Shown here one piece after another: positions 1 to 9,341 of a stretch of 64,000 bases of DNA; position 1 is the first letter of the stretch, and every line of letters starts with the position of its first letter. The position numbers and the translations under genes are program-made. Source of the stretch: Shewanella livingstonensis (GTDB lineage Bacteria > Pseudomonadota > Gammaproteobacteria > Enterobacterales > Shewanellaceae); contig NZ_CP034015.1 of NCBI RefSeq assembly GCF_003855395.1, positions 1,064,001 through 1,128,000 of the forward strand, written 5' to 3'. Below the pieces are notes generated by a model that was not told the origin of the DNA, ran no database searches, and was given only the letters and a program-made list of their open reading frames with translations.

Positions 1-461
1 GTGACGGCAAGTATTTTGGCGCGATTACCTGATGAAGGAATACGCTTTCTTTGGAGGATGTATTTAGAAACGGCTTTAGGGTCAAAGCTAATATCACCAT
101 CTTGCACTTTTTTGATACATTCTATTTGATGTGAAATAGCATCATCGACACTTATAGCACCATGAAATCCCGATGAAATAAGGATAACTTCTAATTCTAC
201 ATTTAACGCTGGACAGAATGCGATGTGCAAGTTGCTTTTAAATAATTCGGCCGATAAATAACCAATTTCTTGTAATGGATGTTCAAGGTAATGAATCATA
301 ATGGTGGTACCATTTTCTTCATTTGATGTGGTAGATAGTTCTGATAATGCGCTACTAGCATTGGTTGAAATTAAGTTAAATTCAATTAAATTTGCAAGGT
401 GCTGAAATTGCCCATGAAGCTGAATAGGGAAATCTACGATTAGAAGGTTATTGCTGAACAT
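1..461 (-). CDS. LuxR-type transcriptional regulator, C-terminus cut by window edge
   Basis: Only the first 153 codons are in the window. The N-terminal ~115 residues read like a degenerate receiver domain (opening MFSNNLLIVDFPIQLHG, alternating hydrophobic strands) without an obvious phospho-acceptor Asp pattern. This is followed by KVQDGDISFDPKAVSKYILQ, typical of the linker just before a LuxR/CsgD helix-turn-helix, and the sequence stops as that domain would begin. The ATG has an AAGGA Shine-Dalgarno about 8 nt upstream. By family, such proteins are DNA-binding activators acting in the cytoplasm. The target cannot be inferred, and the HTH itself is outside the window, so the class call is moderate. 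Confidence 0.6.
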   Translation of the reverse strand, partial: MFSNNLLIVDFPIQLHGQFQHLANLIEFNLISTNASSALSELSTTSNEENGTTIMIHYLEHPLQEIGYLSAELFKSNLHIAFCPALNVELEVILISSGFHGAISVDDAISHQIECIKKVQDGDISFDPKAVSKYILQRKRIPSSGNRAKILAV

Positions 462-816
462 GTCACATTCCTTGTTTAAAAATACAGCATCCGGTTGCTG
501 TCATTTCTCTGTTTTTACGACAGCATTATAGTGAGTCTTGTCGAAAACATATACAGATTCTAACATATATCATATAAATAAAAAAAAGCTGTTTAGTGTA
601 AGTTTTATTCAACTCTCTTTACAGCTTAAAATATGTAAGCGTTTGTTTTCGTTGTATTTTTATTGGCTACTTTTGCTTGTACAATATTCTAAACCTAATC
701 CTACAGGATTATAAGCTTACTGCATACGGTAAAGTAACAATTTTTCGGTCTAAACAACAGCATAAATGATATATCACTTGTGCTGTTATTTTAGCTGCTT
801 ATGATTAAATTTAATA
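462..816. other. Intergenic region, no gene seen
   Basis: AT-rich spacer between the 5' end of the LuxR-type gene and the 3' end of rluF, both read leftward. It should contain the promoter of the regulator. No coding stretch, repeat or clear terminator was recognised. Confidence 0.5.
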
Positions 817-1698
817 TCAGCGTTTCGGTTTTCTTGAATGGCTAACTTTACCTTTATTTACCGCTGGCTTTTTGGGCTTAGCGCCTCTGCCTTGCATAAA
901 GTGTTCTGGGCCTTCAATTTTATCTCGTAAACTTTGTGTCGGTTTTTTCTTGGCTTTTTTGGGTGCGTTTTTGACTTCTGAAGAGGAATGTTCAATCAAC
1001 TTCATTAAGGTGCTGAGCTCTTGCTCATCTAAATCACGCCATTCTCCCACAGGCAATCCTTTAAGCGACACATTCATAATGGACTGACGTTCAAGCTTGG
1101 TCACTTCAAAGTTGAAATGTTCGCACATGCGACGAATTTGACGGTTAAGCCCTTGGACTAAAATGATTTTAAATACAAATGTTGAAACTTGTTCAACTTT
1201 ACACTTTTTGGTGATGACACCCAGCATAGGCACACCCGCTCGCATGCCCTGTAAAAATGCTTCCGTAATAGGTTTGTTGACCGTTACCACATACTCTTTG
1301 TCGTGATTGTTGCCCGCACGAAGAATTTTGTTGACCAAGTCACCATTGCTAGTGAGAAAGATTAATCCTTGCGAATCTTTGTCTAAACGACCAATTGGAA
1401 ATACGCGTTCGCTGTGGTTAACAAAATCAACAATATTATCGCGTTCGGTGTTTTCGGTGGTACTTACAATACCCACAGGCTTATTAAGTACGATAAACAC
1501 TAAATCAGCTTCATCTCGAGGGGCAATATCGTGACCATTTACTTTAACTTTATCGCCCAATTCAACACTATCACCAATTTTGGCGCGTTTACCGTTGATA
1601 AATACATTACCTTGTTCGATATAGCGGTCTGCTTCACGACGTGAGCAAATACCACTCTCACTGATGTATTTATTTAGACGGGTAGCAGATTCACTCAT
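817..1698 (-). CDS. rluF: 23S rRNA pseudouridine(2604) synthase RluF
   Basis: Isomerises a uridine of 23S rRNA (U2604 in E. coli, with U2605 as a minor site) to pseudouridine. Residues 1-60 are an S4 RNA-binding domain ([19 protein letters not shown]). The catalytic RsuA/RluB/E/F-type domain follows, with the motif [14 protein letters not shown] carrying the catalytic Asp, then [16 protein letters not shown] and [12 protein letters not shown], which are very close to E. coli RluF. The C-terminal ~50 residues are a Lys/Pro-rich basic tail ([10 protein letters not shown]), often variable in this family. The ATG follows AAGGA. It is a stand-alone gene. Assigned to RluF rather than RluB or RluE from the [17 protein letters not shown] stretch. 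Confidence 0.9.
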   Translation of the reverse strand: MSESATRLNKYISESGICSRREADRYIEQGNVFINGKRAKIGDSVELGDKVKVNGHDIAPRDEADLVFIVLNKPVGIVSTTENTERDNIVDFVNHSERVFPIGRLDKDSQGLIFLTSNGDLVNKILRAGNNHDKEYVVTVNKPITEAFLQGMRAGVPMLGVITKKCKVEQVSTFVFKIILVQGLNRQIRRMCEHFNFEVTKLERQSIMNVSLKGLPVGEWRDLDEQELSTLMKLIEHSSSEVKNAPKKAKKKPTQSLRDKIEGPEHFMQGRGAKPKKPAVNKGKVSHSRKPKR

Positions 1699-1860
1699 AG
1701 TGGTTCCTTTATCAACATAAACGCGCTGTATGGCTAGGCTAGATCGGCGCAGATAATATCATAAAATAGTAGGACCGAGAGCGGTTTGATAAACGTTTAT
1801 TATCCATCCTTGAGGTTACCAGTGTCATACTTGAGGTTACCGGTGTCATATCGGTGAGTG

Positions 1861-2763
1861 TCACAAATCAAAATCCATTTGAATTGTGGTGTGTTGTTGA
1901 GGTAATAGGTTGATGTCGGTCAATGCTGACGTACTTTGTGCCATCTGCTGTTGCAGTAAACGATACAAATCAACCGCTAGTTGCGGCGCATAGTGATTAT
2001 CAGGCGTGTGAATAAACAAATAGGGTTGCTTATTTTGCGCAATCCACAATGGTAATTGTTTGAGCCAGTTTTGAAAAAAGTGTACATTTTCTTCAGCTTG
2101 TGGATGACCAATAAAGCGCACCACCGGGTTGTTTGCGGTTGCAATGGCATGTACTGGCACTTTAGGCTTTTCCTGGTGGGCATCTATCACTGCTGCTGTG
2201 GTTGGAGGTGCTGCAAAAACAGGCCGAGTATCCATAATGATACGATTACAGTGATGGTCTATAAGCAAACGGTTTAAGGCTTGCTCGGCTTCTCCTTTGG
2301 CAAAAAAAGCGCTGTTACGCACTTCTACGCCATACGTTAACCCTTGAGGTACTTGGGTTAAAAATTGTGCTAATTGTGGTAACGATTGCGGCCCAAAGCT
2401 TGCGGGGAGTTGAATTTTCCATATCCCGGTTCGGTTAATCAGAGGTTCCATTACCGTAAAAAATTGTTGTAAGGCTGGGCCAGCATGTTGTAGCTGTAAT
2501 TCGTGGGTAATGTGTTTGGGCAGTTTGAAGGTAAATTTAAACTCGTCATGGGTTGCAGCATACCAATTCTGTACATTTCGTAACGACGGCGTGGCGTAAA
2601 AAGTGGTGTTACCTTCGACAGTATTAAATATCTCTGCATAGCGCGCGAGCCGATGCACTTGGCTATTACCATAGATTGTTTGTTGCCATTGATTTTGTGA
2701 CCACATGGCCAATCCTAATCGTAATGGCGGACAGATTGTGGTTGTTGCAGTGCTATTTTCCAA
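1861..2763 (-). CDS. DUF72 (YecE-like) protein
   Basis: 300-residue member of the DUF72/YecE family, predicted TIM-barrel proteins of unknown biochemical role. Family features visible: an N-terminal LRLGLAMWSQNQW, FNTVEGNTTFYATP near residue 48, FTFKLPKHITH, LPASFGPQ and GVEVRNSAFF, and near the end PYLFIHTPDNHYAPQLA, which matches the conserved aromatic/His/Asn/Pro pattern. The length is usual for the family. A GAGGA ribosome-binding site lies ~10 nt upstream of the ATG. It is divergent from the penicillin-binding protein gene to the right. Function unknown; the family call is secure. Confidence 0.85.
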   Translation of the reverse strand: MENSTATTTICPPLRLGLAMWSQNQWQQTIYGNSQVHRLARYAEIFNTVEGNTTFYATPSLRNVQNWYAATHDEFKFTFKLPKHITHELQLQHAGPALQQFFTVMEPLINRTGIWKIQLPASFGPQSLPQLAQFLTQVPQGLTYGVEVRNSAFFAKGEAEQALNRLLIDHHCNRIIMDTRPVFAAPPTTAAVIDAHQEKPKVPVHAIATANNPVVRFIGHPQAEENVHFFQNWLKQLPLWIAQNKQPYLFIHTPDNHYAPQLAVDLYRLLQQQMAQSTSALTDINLLPQQHTTIQMDFDL

Positions 2764-2983
2764 AAAATCCTCAGGCTTAGAAATATGTTTGCATCTATAA
2801 ATATCGATATTGTGGCAATAACAGCTTTAATGGCCTAAAAAACAATATTTAGTTATTTTGTCTATATCTAATGGCTTTACCCATCTGATAAAATTATCAC
2901 AATTAGTTACGCGATGTATTGAACATCTCAACCAAAAGTTAAATGGTGCGTTATTGTGATTTTATGCGTTAGATGGAGAGTTT

Positions 2984-5900
2984 GTGTCTAGTCCACATAC
3001 AGACAGTGAGTTTGATAATTTTCGGCCTAATACATCTTCCGCCAAACCGACCCCGGTGCGTCGCAGTAAAGCAGGTTGGTTATTCATTGTATTATTGTTA
3101 GCAACGGCCTACCTCGTTGAGTTTGAGGTGCGCACATCGTTTTATCAATCTTATTTTCTGCATCAATATGCCACTAAATTAACCTATAAATTACGTGATT
3201 ATCGCAGTGATGCGGTGATTTACCCTAAATATGGTCCCTTTGATGATCGCCATGGTTATAGTCAATTACCGCAGAAAATAGCCCGTTTAATTGAGCGTAA
3301 GTATCAGGTTACTCAGCAAGTGGCGTTTTCGCCAATGCTGATGGAATATACTAACATCGGTTTTTTTCCGCCGTATCATGAAAAAGCTCAATCAGGCTTA
3401 ACCATAAAAGATTGCCGTGACATGACGGTATTTGATTTTTCATATCCAAAACGTGTTTATCAAGACCAAGATAAAATCCCCGACCAAGTGATTAACACCT
3501 TATTGTTTATCGAAAACCGTGAAATGCTGAGTCCAGAAGCAAGATATAACCCTGTGGTCGATTGGCCTCGGTTTGTGTTAGCTGCCGCTAGCCAGGTTGC
3601 CGGTATTTTTGGGGCTGACATGTCTAAAGCGGGCGGCAGTACCTTAGCTACTCAAATTGAAAAGTTTAGGCATTCTAACCATGGGTTAACCTTGAGCATT
3701 AAAGATAAGCTATTACAAATTGGTTCAGCCATTGTGCGAGTGTATCAACAAGGTGAAAGCACGGTTGGCGCTCGTCAACGCATCGTGCAGGATTATCTCA
3801 ACACAGTACCATTATCATCCGCGCCTGGTTTTGGTGAAGTCCATGGTATTGGTGATGGTTTATGGGCCTGGTTTAAAACCGACTTTAATCACGCTAACCA
3901 ATTGTTATTGAGCCGTCATACTCAGCAAAATGGCGCTGAGCGCGGCAAGGTGTTTCGACAAGTTGTAGCATTAATGATTGCCCAACGTCGACCATCTTAT
4001 TACTTACGCCAAGGCCATGATGATTTAGAATCGTTAGTAGATAGCTATTTGCGGTTACTGGGCGGTGAGGGCCTGATTGAAACGAAATTAATGGTGTCTG
4101 CTCTAGAGCAAACATTACAGTTTAATGCCAGTAAGTTGGTAAGCACTAACCTCGCTAATAATAAAGGGGTTAATGCTGTACGCATTCGCACTGCGGGCAT
4201 GCTCGATTTGAGCTTATTTGACCTAGATCGTTACGATTTATCGATTAACAGTACCTTCCATGGTGATTTACAACAACAAGTTAGCGATTACTTACGTAGC
4301 TTAGCTCAAGTGAACTCTGCTGAGCGTATTGGTTTATTAGGTGAGCGTTTGTTGACCGCTCAGCAGTTAGACAAAGTGTTATACAGTTTCACACTTTACG
4401 AAAGTACCGACAGTGCCAATAGAGTACGGATTCAAACCGACAGTATTGATCAGCCGTTTGATATTAACGAAGGCAGTAAGTTGGAGCTAGGTTCAACGGC
4501 TAAGTTACGTGTATTGGCGACATATTTAGATATTATTGCCGAATTACAACAGCGCTTTTCGGCAATGACGGTAGCCGATTTACGCCAAGTGGATGTGGAA
4601 CGTAAAGACCATATTACCCGCTGGGTGGTCGATTATTTAATTACCACTCGTGACCGTAATTTAACCCGCATGTTAGATGCTGCGTTGCAGCGCGAATATT
4701 CCGCTTCACCAGAAGAGCGCTTTTTTACCGGAGGTGGCCTGCATGTGTTTAACAATTTTAACAAAAAAGAAAACAGCCGTGTACCCACCTTATATCAAGC
4801 TCTACAAGAGTCGATAAACTTACCATTTGTGCGCTTAATGCAAGACATTGTTAATTATAGCAGCAGTTATAACAGCGAAGGCAGTGTGTCGCAGTTATTA
4901 CGTAATGATAAAGATCCGCGCCGTGAAGAATACCTAAAAGCATTTGCTAAGCGTGAGGGCAGTTCGTTTGTAAAGCGCTTTTATCGTAAATATCGTCAAC
5001 TTGCTCCAGAGCAACGTCTTGAGGTGTTATTTGATGGCATTCAACAACAAGAGCATAAGTTAACTGCGGTTTATCGTTATTTAAAACCCTACGATGGTGT
5101 TATGGAGTTAAAAGCGTTTTTAGCTCAACGCTTACCAGCAAAAACCTTTACCGATAAACAAATTAACGTGCTGTATAATAAGTACGGCGAAGAAAAGTTT
5201 AATTTGGCCGACCAAGGCTATATTGCTCGGGTGCATCCGCTAGAGTTGTGGGTATTACGTTATTTAAATGACTACCCAGAAACGGGCCTTACTCAAGTAT
5301 TAGAAGACGCGCAGCCACAGTTACAAGAAGTGTATCGTTGGCTGTTTAGAACGCGCCATCAAAATGCGCGTGATGTACGTATTCAAGTCATGTTAGAAGT
5401 AGAAGCATTCTTAAGTATTCACCAGCGTTGGGTGAGAATGGGTTATCCGTTTGAATACATGGTGCCGTCTTTGGGCTCGGCATTAGGTAGTTCGGGCGAT
5501 AGACCTGCTGCACTCGCTGAGTTAATGGGCATTATTCAAAATGATGGCTATCGCTATCCAACCGTTAGAATTGATGAATTACAGTTTGCCAAAGACACAC
5601 CTTACGAAGTGACCTTGGCTAATAATAAACAAATGGTCACACGAGTAATGCATCAGGAAGTGGCTCGGGCACTAAAACGCGCGCTGGCCAATGTGGTCGA
5701 AAATGGTACCGCTAGAAGGCTCAAAGGTAGCTTGCTGGATAATAATGGTCAACCTGTGGTTATGGGCGGAAAAACCGGTACAGGTGATAACCGTATTGCC
5801 ACTGAGATCCGCAATGGTCGTAAGGTATCGTCAACCGCCATTAACCGTACAGCAACGTTCGTGTTTTATTTAGGCGATCATCATTTTGGTACCTTAACAG

Positions 5901-6031
5901 CGTTTGTACCAGGGGAGAAAGCCGACGACTTTAGCTTTACCTCCGCACTGCCATTGCAAGTACTTAAGGGTATGATGCCTATTTTATCGCCGATGATAAA
6001 CTATCAAGAGCAGTGCCAGACGGGCTTATAA
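2984..6031 (+). CDS. Large class A penicillin-binding protein (GT51 transglycosylase plus transpeptidase)
   Basis: Probable bifunctional peptidoglycan synthase of 1015 residues, anchored by one N-terminal membrane helix (WLFIVLLLATAYLVEF, ~32-47) with the rest periplasmic. The GT51 glycosyltransferase part shows ENREM (~177, catalytic Glu) and GGSTLATQIEKFRH (~225). The transpeptidase part shows all three active-site motifs: STAK (~500), SIN in QESINLPFVRL (~608) and KTG in GGKTGTGDNR (~929). The stretch between SIN and KTG is about 320 residues, which looks long for a class A enzyme. The start is GTG preceded by GGAGAG; no ATG fits. The gene stands alone. It is related to PBP1-type enzymes but not obviously PBP1a, 1b or 1c, so no symbol is given. 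Confidence 0.85.
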   Translation: MSSPHTDSEFDNFRPNTSSAKPTPVRRSKAGWLFIVLLLATAYLVEFEVRTSFYQSYFLHQYATKLTYKLRDYRSDAVIYPKYGPFDDRHGYSQLPQKIARLIERKYQVTQQVAFSPMLMEYTNIGFFPPYHEKAQSGLTIKDCRDMTVFDFSYPKRVYQDQDKIPDQVINTLLFIENREMLSPEARYNPVVDWPRFVLAAASQVAGIFGADMSKAGGSTLATQIEKFRHSNHGLTLSIKDKLLQIGSAIVRVYQQGESTVGARQRIVQDYLNTVPLSSAPGFGEVHGIGDGLWAWFKTDFNHANQLLLSRHTQQNGAERGKVFRQVVALMIAQRRPSYYLRQGHDDLESLVDSYLRLLGGEGLIETKLMVSALEQTLQFNASKLVSTNLANNKGVNAVRIRTAGMLDLSLFDLDRYDLSINSTFHGDLQQQVSDYLRSLAQVNSAERIGLLGERLLTAQQLDKVLYSFTLYESTDSANRVRIQTDSIDQPFDINEGSKLELGSTAKLRVLATYLDIIAELQQRFSAMTVADLRQVDVERKDHITRWVVDYLITTRDRNLTRMLDAALQREYSASPEERFFTGGGLHVFNNFNKKENSRVPTLYQALQESINLPFVRLMQDIVNYSSSYNSEGSVSQLLRNDKDPRREEYLKAFAKREGSSFVKRFYRKYRQLAPEQRLEVLFDGIQQQEHKLTAVYRYLKPYDGVMELKAFLAQRLPAKTFTDKQINVLYNKYGEEKFNLADQGYIARVHPLELWVLRYLNDYPETGLTQVLEDAQPQLQEVYRWLFRTRHQNARDVRIQVMLEVEAFLSIHQRWVRMGYPFEYMVPSLGSALGSSGDRPAALAELMGIIQNDGYRYPTVRIDELQFAKDTPYEVTLANNKQMVTRVMHQEVARALKRALANVVENGTARRLKGSLLDNNGQPVVMGGKTGTGDNRIATEIRNGRKVSSTAINRTATFVFYLGDHHFGTLTAFVPGEKADDFSFTSALPLQVLKGMMPILSPMINYQEQCQTGL

Positions 6032-6060
6032 GTTGTTGAATAGGTTTATTTGTCGCACAG

Positions 6061-6092
6061 AATAAAAAGCCCATGCTGTAAAGTATGGGCTT
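6061..6092 (-). terminator. Rho-independent terminator of the DUF3429 gene
   Basis: An 11-bp stem (AAGCCCATGCT, one G-T pair) with a GTAA loop. Read on the minus strand it is followed by a T-rich tract (TTTTTATT). It lies 60 bp beyond the DUF3429 stop. On the plus strand, after the PBP gene, there is no T run. Confidence 0.75.
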
Positions 6093-6152
6093 CGTGTTAG
6101 AGTCTGTCTTGAAATGTGTTTACACTTTTAGGATTGGGCAGAGTCTATTTGG

Positions 6153-6593
6153 CTAAACGCTAAAAAGACTGAGCATGACAACAACATGACATGCGACAGC
6201 AATACTGGTTAATATTGTACGTAAGGTAAGATAGCTGGTGGTGGTTGATAACTGTTTGGCTTTAAATTCAACATACAATAAGTACAAATAACCACTGGCA
6301 AGCAGAATAAGTGCGGATAATGCAAACGGAGTTAACAGTGCAATCCAGCAACCTAGTGCAATGATATTACTAATAATAAGTATCTTAGTGATATTATCAT
6401 CTAAGGTTAATATTACTGCTTTGCCCCAAAGTGTACCGGCAACAAAACTTAAAATTATGGCACTGTAGCTAACAAACCCTAGCATAGTATTTTCGGGAGC
6501 TAATAGGCTATGATTGAATGCCAACACACTGAGAATAATAAAAGGTAATAGACCTGCAAAGCCTAACCATTGCCATGTTTTAATGCTTTTCAT
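6153..6593 (-). CDS. DUF3429 membrane protein
   Basis: Small inner-membrane protein of about 146 residues with four or five hydrophobic segments (for example WLGFAGLLPFIILSVLAF near the start, then YSAIILSFVAGTLWG, typical of DUF3429). Family function is unknown. I placed the start at the internal ATG giving MKSIKTWQWLG because AAGGA lies a normal distance upstream; an ATG ten codons earlier has no ribosome-binding site. It is convergent with the PBP gene and has its own terminator. Confidence 0.75.
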   Translation of the reverse strand: MKSIKTWQWLGFAGLLPFIILSVLAFNHSLLAPENTMLGFVSYSAIILSFVAGTLWGKAVILTLDDNITKILIISNIIALGCWIALLTPFALSALILLASGYLYLLYVEFKAKQLSTTTSYLTLRTILTSIAVACHVVVMLSLFSV

Positions 6594-6905
6594 CCTGTCG
6601 TCCTTTAATGCATGTTGATACAATAACTCATCGTCATGGTGCGTCGATGAGTGAGATAGTATATAACTTCAATTCTGGATAATAAACGGTTATCAAACAG
6701 CCTTTTTTTCCGCTATCTGAGTTGTATCGACTTACAACCGCTATTGACACGTCAATAAGCTTTGTTAGCAAACACATGACAAGTTTAATATTGCAGATTT
6801 GAAATAAACCCGTTTTTAACGATTTATCCCATCTCTTATGTAGAGTTGAGGCTATATATAATATAAATGATCTTGGTGACACAACATAGAAAAGGCGAAC
6901 CTGAA

Positions 6906-7391
6906 ATGAATATTTCTCTTCATCCCATTACTGAAGCAGATTTAGATATATTGTTTGAATTTGAAAACGACCCTATTGCTAATAAAATGGCAGACTTTCC
7001 GGCGCGTAAACGTAAGGCTTTTAACCAGCATTGGCAGCAAAAAGTATTAGCTAATGAAAAGGCTACAGCTCAAGGGATTTGGCTAGATGATGTTCTAGTA
7101 GGTAATGTCGTATCATGGATTAACACTGACTCAGCCATAAAGTCAGATCCCCAAATGCGTTTAGTTGGTTTTTGGATTGGACGTGAATATTGGGGTCAGG
7201 GCATTGCCACGAAAGCTGTGGAAATGTTTCTAAAACAATTTATTTCGAGCCCCGTTTTTGCTTATATAGATAAACAGAATCAAGGCTCACTTGCGGTGGC
7301 TTATTCAAACGGATTTTTCGATGTGACAGCCCAATATCCGCAACTAATCAATAAAGATAATTTACGTTTATTTAGGCGTGGTAACGTTTAA
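6906..7391 (+). CDS. GNAT-family N-acetyltransferase
   Basis: 161 residues resembling the RimJ/RimL-type branch of the GNAT fold. The start MNISLHPITEADLDILFEFENDP is the usual first strand and helix. FWIGREYWGQGIATKAVEMFLK (~100-121) carries the acetyl-CoA pyrophosphate-binding loop (R/Q-x-x-G-x-G/A, here YWGQGIAT). NQGSLAVAYSNGF matches the later Asn-x-x-Ser/A-x-x-x-x-x-x-x-G-F motif. By family it transfers an acetyl group from acetyl-CoA to an amine; the substrate is unknown. The ATG chosen lies within a longer frame but gives a normal GNAT N-terminus. Convergent with the small Cys-rich protein gene. Confidence 0.85.
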   Translation: MNISLHPITEADLDILFEFENDPIANKMADFPARKRKAFNQHWQQKVLANEKATAQGIWLDDVLVGNVVSWINTDSAIKSDPQMRLVGFWIGREYWGQGIATKAVEMFLKQFISSPVFAYIDKQNQGSLAVAYSNGFFDVTAQYPQLINKDNLRLFRRGNV

Positions 7392-7403
7392 TCTTTTAGT
7401 AAA

Positions 7404-7586
7404 TTAATGGTTGCCGCCACCACATCCACCACAACAGCTACCACCATTAGCTTGTTTTTTGGCAGTATTTTCAGCCTGAGATGCTTTAGTTTCTGTTGCA
7501 TTAGTGCCATCGGTTTTAGGTGTCATATTGCTAACAGGTTCAGTTTGCTTGGCCGGTTTGAAAATACCGCTAATTGAAAAACTCAT
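7404..7586 (-). CDS. Small protein with C-terminal CCGGCGGG tail
   Basis: 60-residue protein ending SCCGGCGGGNH. The middle is polar and low-complexity (Thr, Asn, Lys, Ala, Gln), and the start is MSFSISGIFKPAK. It resembles the CCGSCG-motif small proteins described in Shewanella, Vibrio and relatives, whose function is unknown; a modified peptide or metal-binding role has been considered for such tails. There is no signal peptide or membrane helix. The ATG has a weak GAGG-like site upstream. No maturation enzymes are adjacent; the neighbour is the convergent GNAT gene, 12 bp away. Confidence 0.7.
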   Translation of the reverse strand: MSFSISGIFKPAKQTEPVSNMTPKTDGTNATETKASQAENTAKKQANGGSCCGGCGGGNH

Positions 7587-7864
7587 GGTGATACCTCGTG
7601 GTAAAATCTTTTGATGGAATATCGTGGTGCAATCTTTTTACATGATTTTATCGTAAAACATTAAACATGCTTATTATTTGCATGTATTGATTGTATGATT
7701 ATTACTCTTTTAGTCAAGCCTTATCTAACGCAATAAATTCCACGTAGCTAAGGTGTGTTCAACATCACAGTTAGCGGCCATTTTTATTAACGACAATGCA
7801 GCTAATCAAAATATAGATCCTTTGTTTTGGTCTGAAACAGCGTATCCACATGTTTGGAGTTTTT

Positions 7865-9136
7865 ATGTCTTTTGCAGATTTATCGTTACATTCAACATTA
7901 ACGGATCGTTTAGCTGAGCTGAATTACCAACAACCTACCCCTATTCAAATTCAGGCCATACCGGTTATTTTAAGCGGTAAAGATGTCATGGCGGGGGCGC
8001 AAACGGGCACAGGTAAAACAGCAGCCTTTGCTTTGCCATTGCTACAGCATATTTTGAGCAAACGCACAGTATCGATCCCGTTAGATCTTTGTGCAGAAAA
8101 CGTCAGCGCAAAGGCGGTAATTAGCTGTTTAGTGTTAGTGCCAACGCGTGAACTGGCCCAGCAGGTTCAGTCGAGTATTGAACAATATGCCAAAGGCAGT
8201 GATATTGGCTGTGTGATGGTTTATGGCGGGGTGAGTATTGGTGCACAGATCAAACAACTCGCAGCGGGTACCGATATTCTGGTTGCAACTCCTGGGCGTT
8301 TATTGGATTTGCTACGTAAGCGTGCGTTGTCATTGTCGCAGTTAACGCATTTAGTGTTTGATGAAGCCGATCGCATGTTGGACATGGGCTTTAAAGATGA
8401 AATTGTCGAGGTGCTCAAATGTTTGCCAAGCACGCGGCAAACGTTATTATTTTCAGCCACCTTAGATGACCGTATGCTCAGCTTTAGTCGGCGCTTATTA
8501 CGCTCGCCACAAGTGATTGAAGTGGCTCAGCGCAATACCACCGCCAGCAGTATAGTTGAGCGGGTATTTAATGTTGATGCTAACCGAAAGTGCGCCATGC
8601 TGTGCCATTTAATCACCACAGAAAGCTGGCAACAAAGCTTGATTTTTTGCCGTACCAAACAAGGTGCAGATGTACTGGTAAAACAAATGAAACAAGCTGG
8701 CGTAGCAGCTGAAGCTTTTCATGCTGATTTAACTCAAGCTATGCGTGAACAAGTATTGGCCGCTTTTAAAGCGGGTGATATTATTGCGTTAGTCGCCACT
8801 GATGTGGCTGCCAGAGGCTTAGATATTAACGAGTTAAACTATGTCGTTAATATGGAGTTACCGTTTCAAGTTGAAGACTATGTACACCGAATTGGCCGCA
8901 CGGGCAGAGCGGGTAAACAAGGGCAAGCAATTACCTTGTTAAGCGTCGATGACGAGCCATTGTTAACTAAGCTTGAAGCCTTTTTAGACCGACGTTTACC
9001 GCAGCAATGGCTAGCAGGTTTTGAGCCAGACCTTGATTTAATTGCTCCAGTTACCCGTAAAACAACTAAATCTGCATTAAAACAACAAGCGCGTAAAAAG
9101 GCATTAGCGGCATCTTCACGCGGTAAAAAACGCTAA
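7865..9136 (+). CDS. DEAD-box ATP-dependent RNA helicase, RhlE-like
   Basis: 423-residue RNA helicase. Ordered motifs: the Q-motif (YQQPTPIQIQAIP), motif [49 protein letters not shown], then the second RecA lobe with ATDVAARGLDI and [11 protein letters not shown]. The short C-terminal tail is basic (KQQARKKALAASSRGKKR). It unwinds short RNA duplexes, probably in ribosome assembly or cold adaptation. The start MSFADLSLHSTL is chosen because TTTGGAG lies ~7 nt upstream of this ATG; an in-frame ATG five codons earlier lacks such a site. One of three DEAD-box genes in the window. Confidence 0.88.
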   Translation: MSFADLSLHSTLTDRLAELNYQQPTPIQIQAIPVILSGKDVMAGAQTGTGKTAAFALPLLQHILSKRTVSIPLDLCAENVSAKAVISCLVLVPTRELAQQVQSSIEQYAKGSDIGCVMVYGGVSIGAQIKQLAAGTDILVATPGRLLDLLRKRALSLSQLTHLVFDEADRMLDMGFKDEIVEVLKCLPSTRQTLLFSATLDDRMLSFSRRLLRSPQVIEVAQRNTTASSIVERVFNVDANRKCAMLCHLITTESWQQSLIFCRTKQGADVLVKQMKQAGVAAEAFHADLTQAMREQVLAAFKAGDIIALVATDVAARGLDINELNYVVNMELPFQVEDYVHRIGRTGRAGKQGQAITLLSVDDEPLLTKLEAFLDRRLPQQWLAGFEPDLDLIAPVTRKTTKSALKQQARKKALAASSRGKKR

Positions 9137-9222
9137 CAAGGTGTCACTCATCATGCCGTCGCTATTAAAATGAACTTAATGCGGATCTCATTACATAAGA
9201 CTGTGTGGTGAGTGTCTTATTA

Positions 9223-9240
9223 CTGCCACATTAATGTCAT
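9223..9240 (+). promoter_or_regulatory. Candidate Pho box upstream of the PhoX-like gene
   Basis: Two 7-bp direct repeats, CTGCCAC and ATGTCAT, separated by 4 bp (11-bp period), close to the PhoB half-site CTGTCAT. A further TTGTCAC lies ~30 bp downstream. The site is ~100 bp upstream of the ATG of a phosphatase, the expected target of PhoB. Confidence 0.5.
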
Positions 9241-9341
9241 CCAATTTGAACCTTGTTGTCACATTAGACGCTTATCTTAACTGACAAATAATTATACCTA
9301 TATTTGATCAGTTATTTTCAGAGCATACCTAAGGACACTTT

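Noticed and set aside
6634..6882. 82-codon frame on the minus strand upstream of the GNAT gene
   Set aside because: No ribosome-binding site, no family features, and it lies in the promoter region of two genes.
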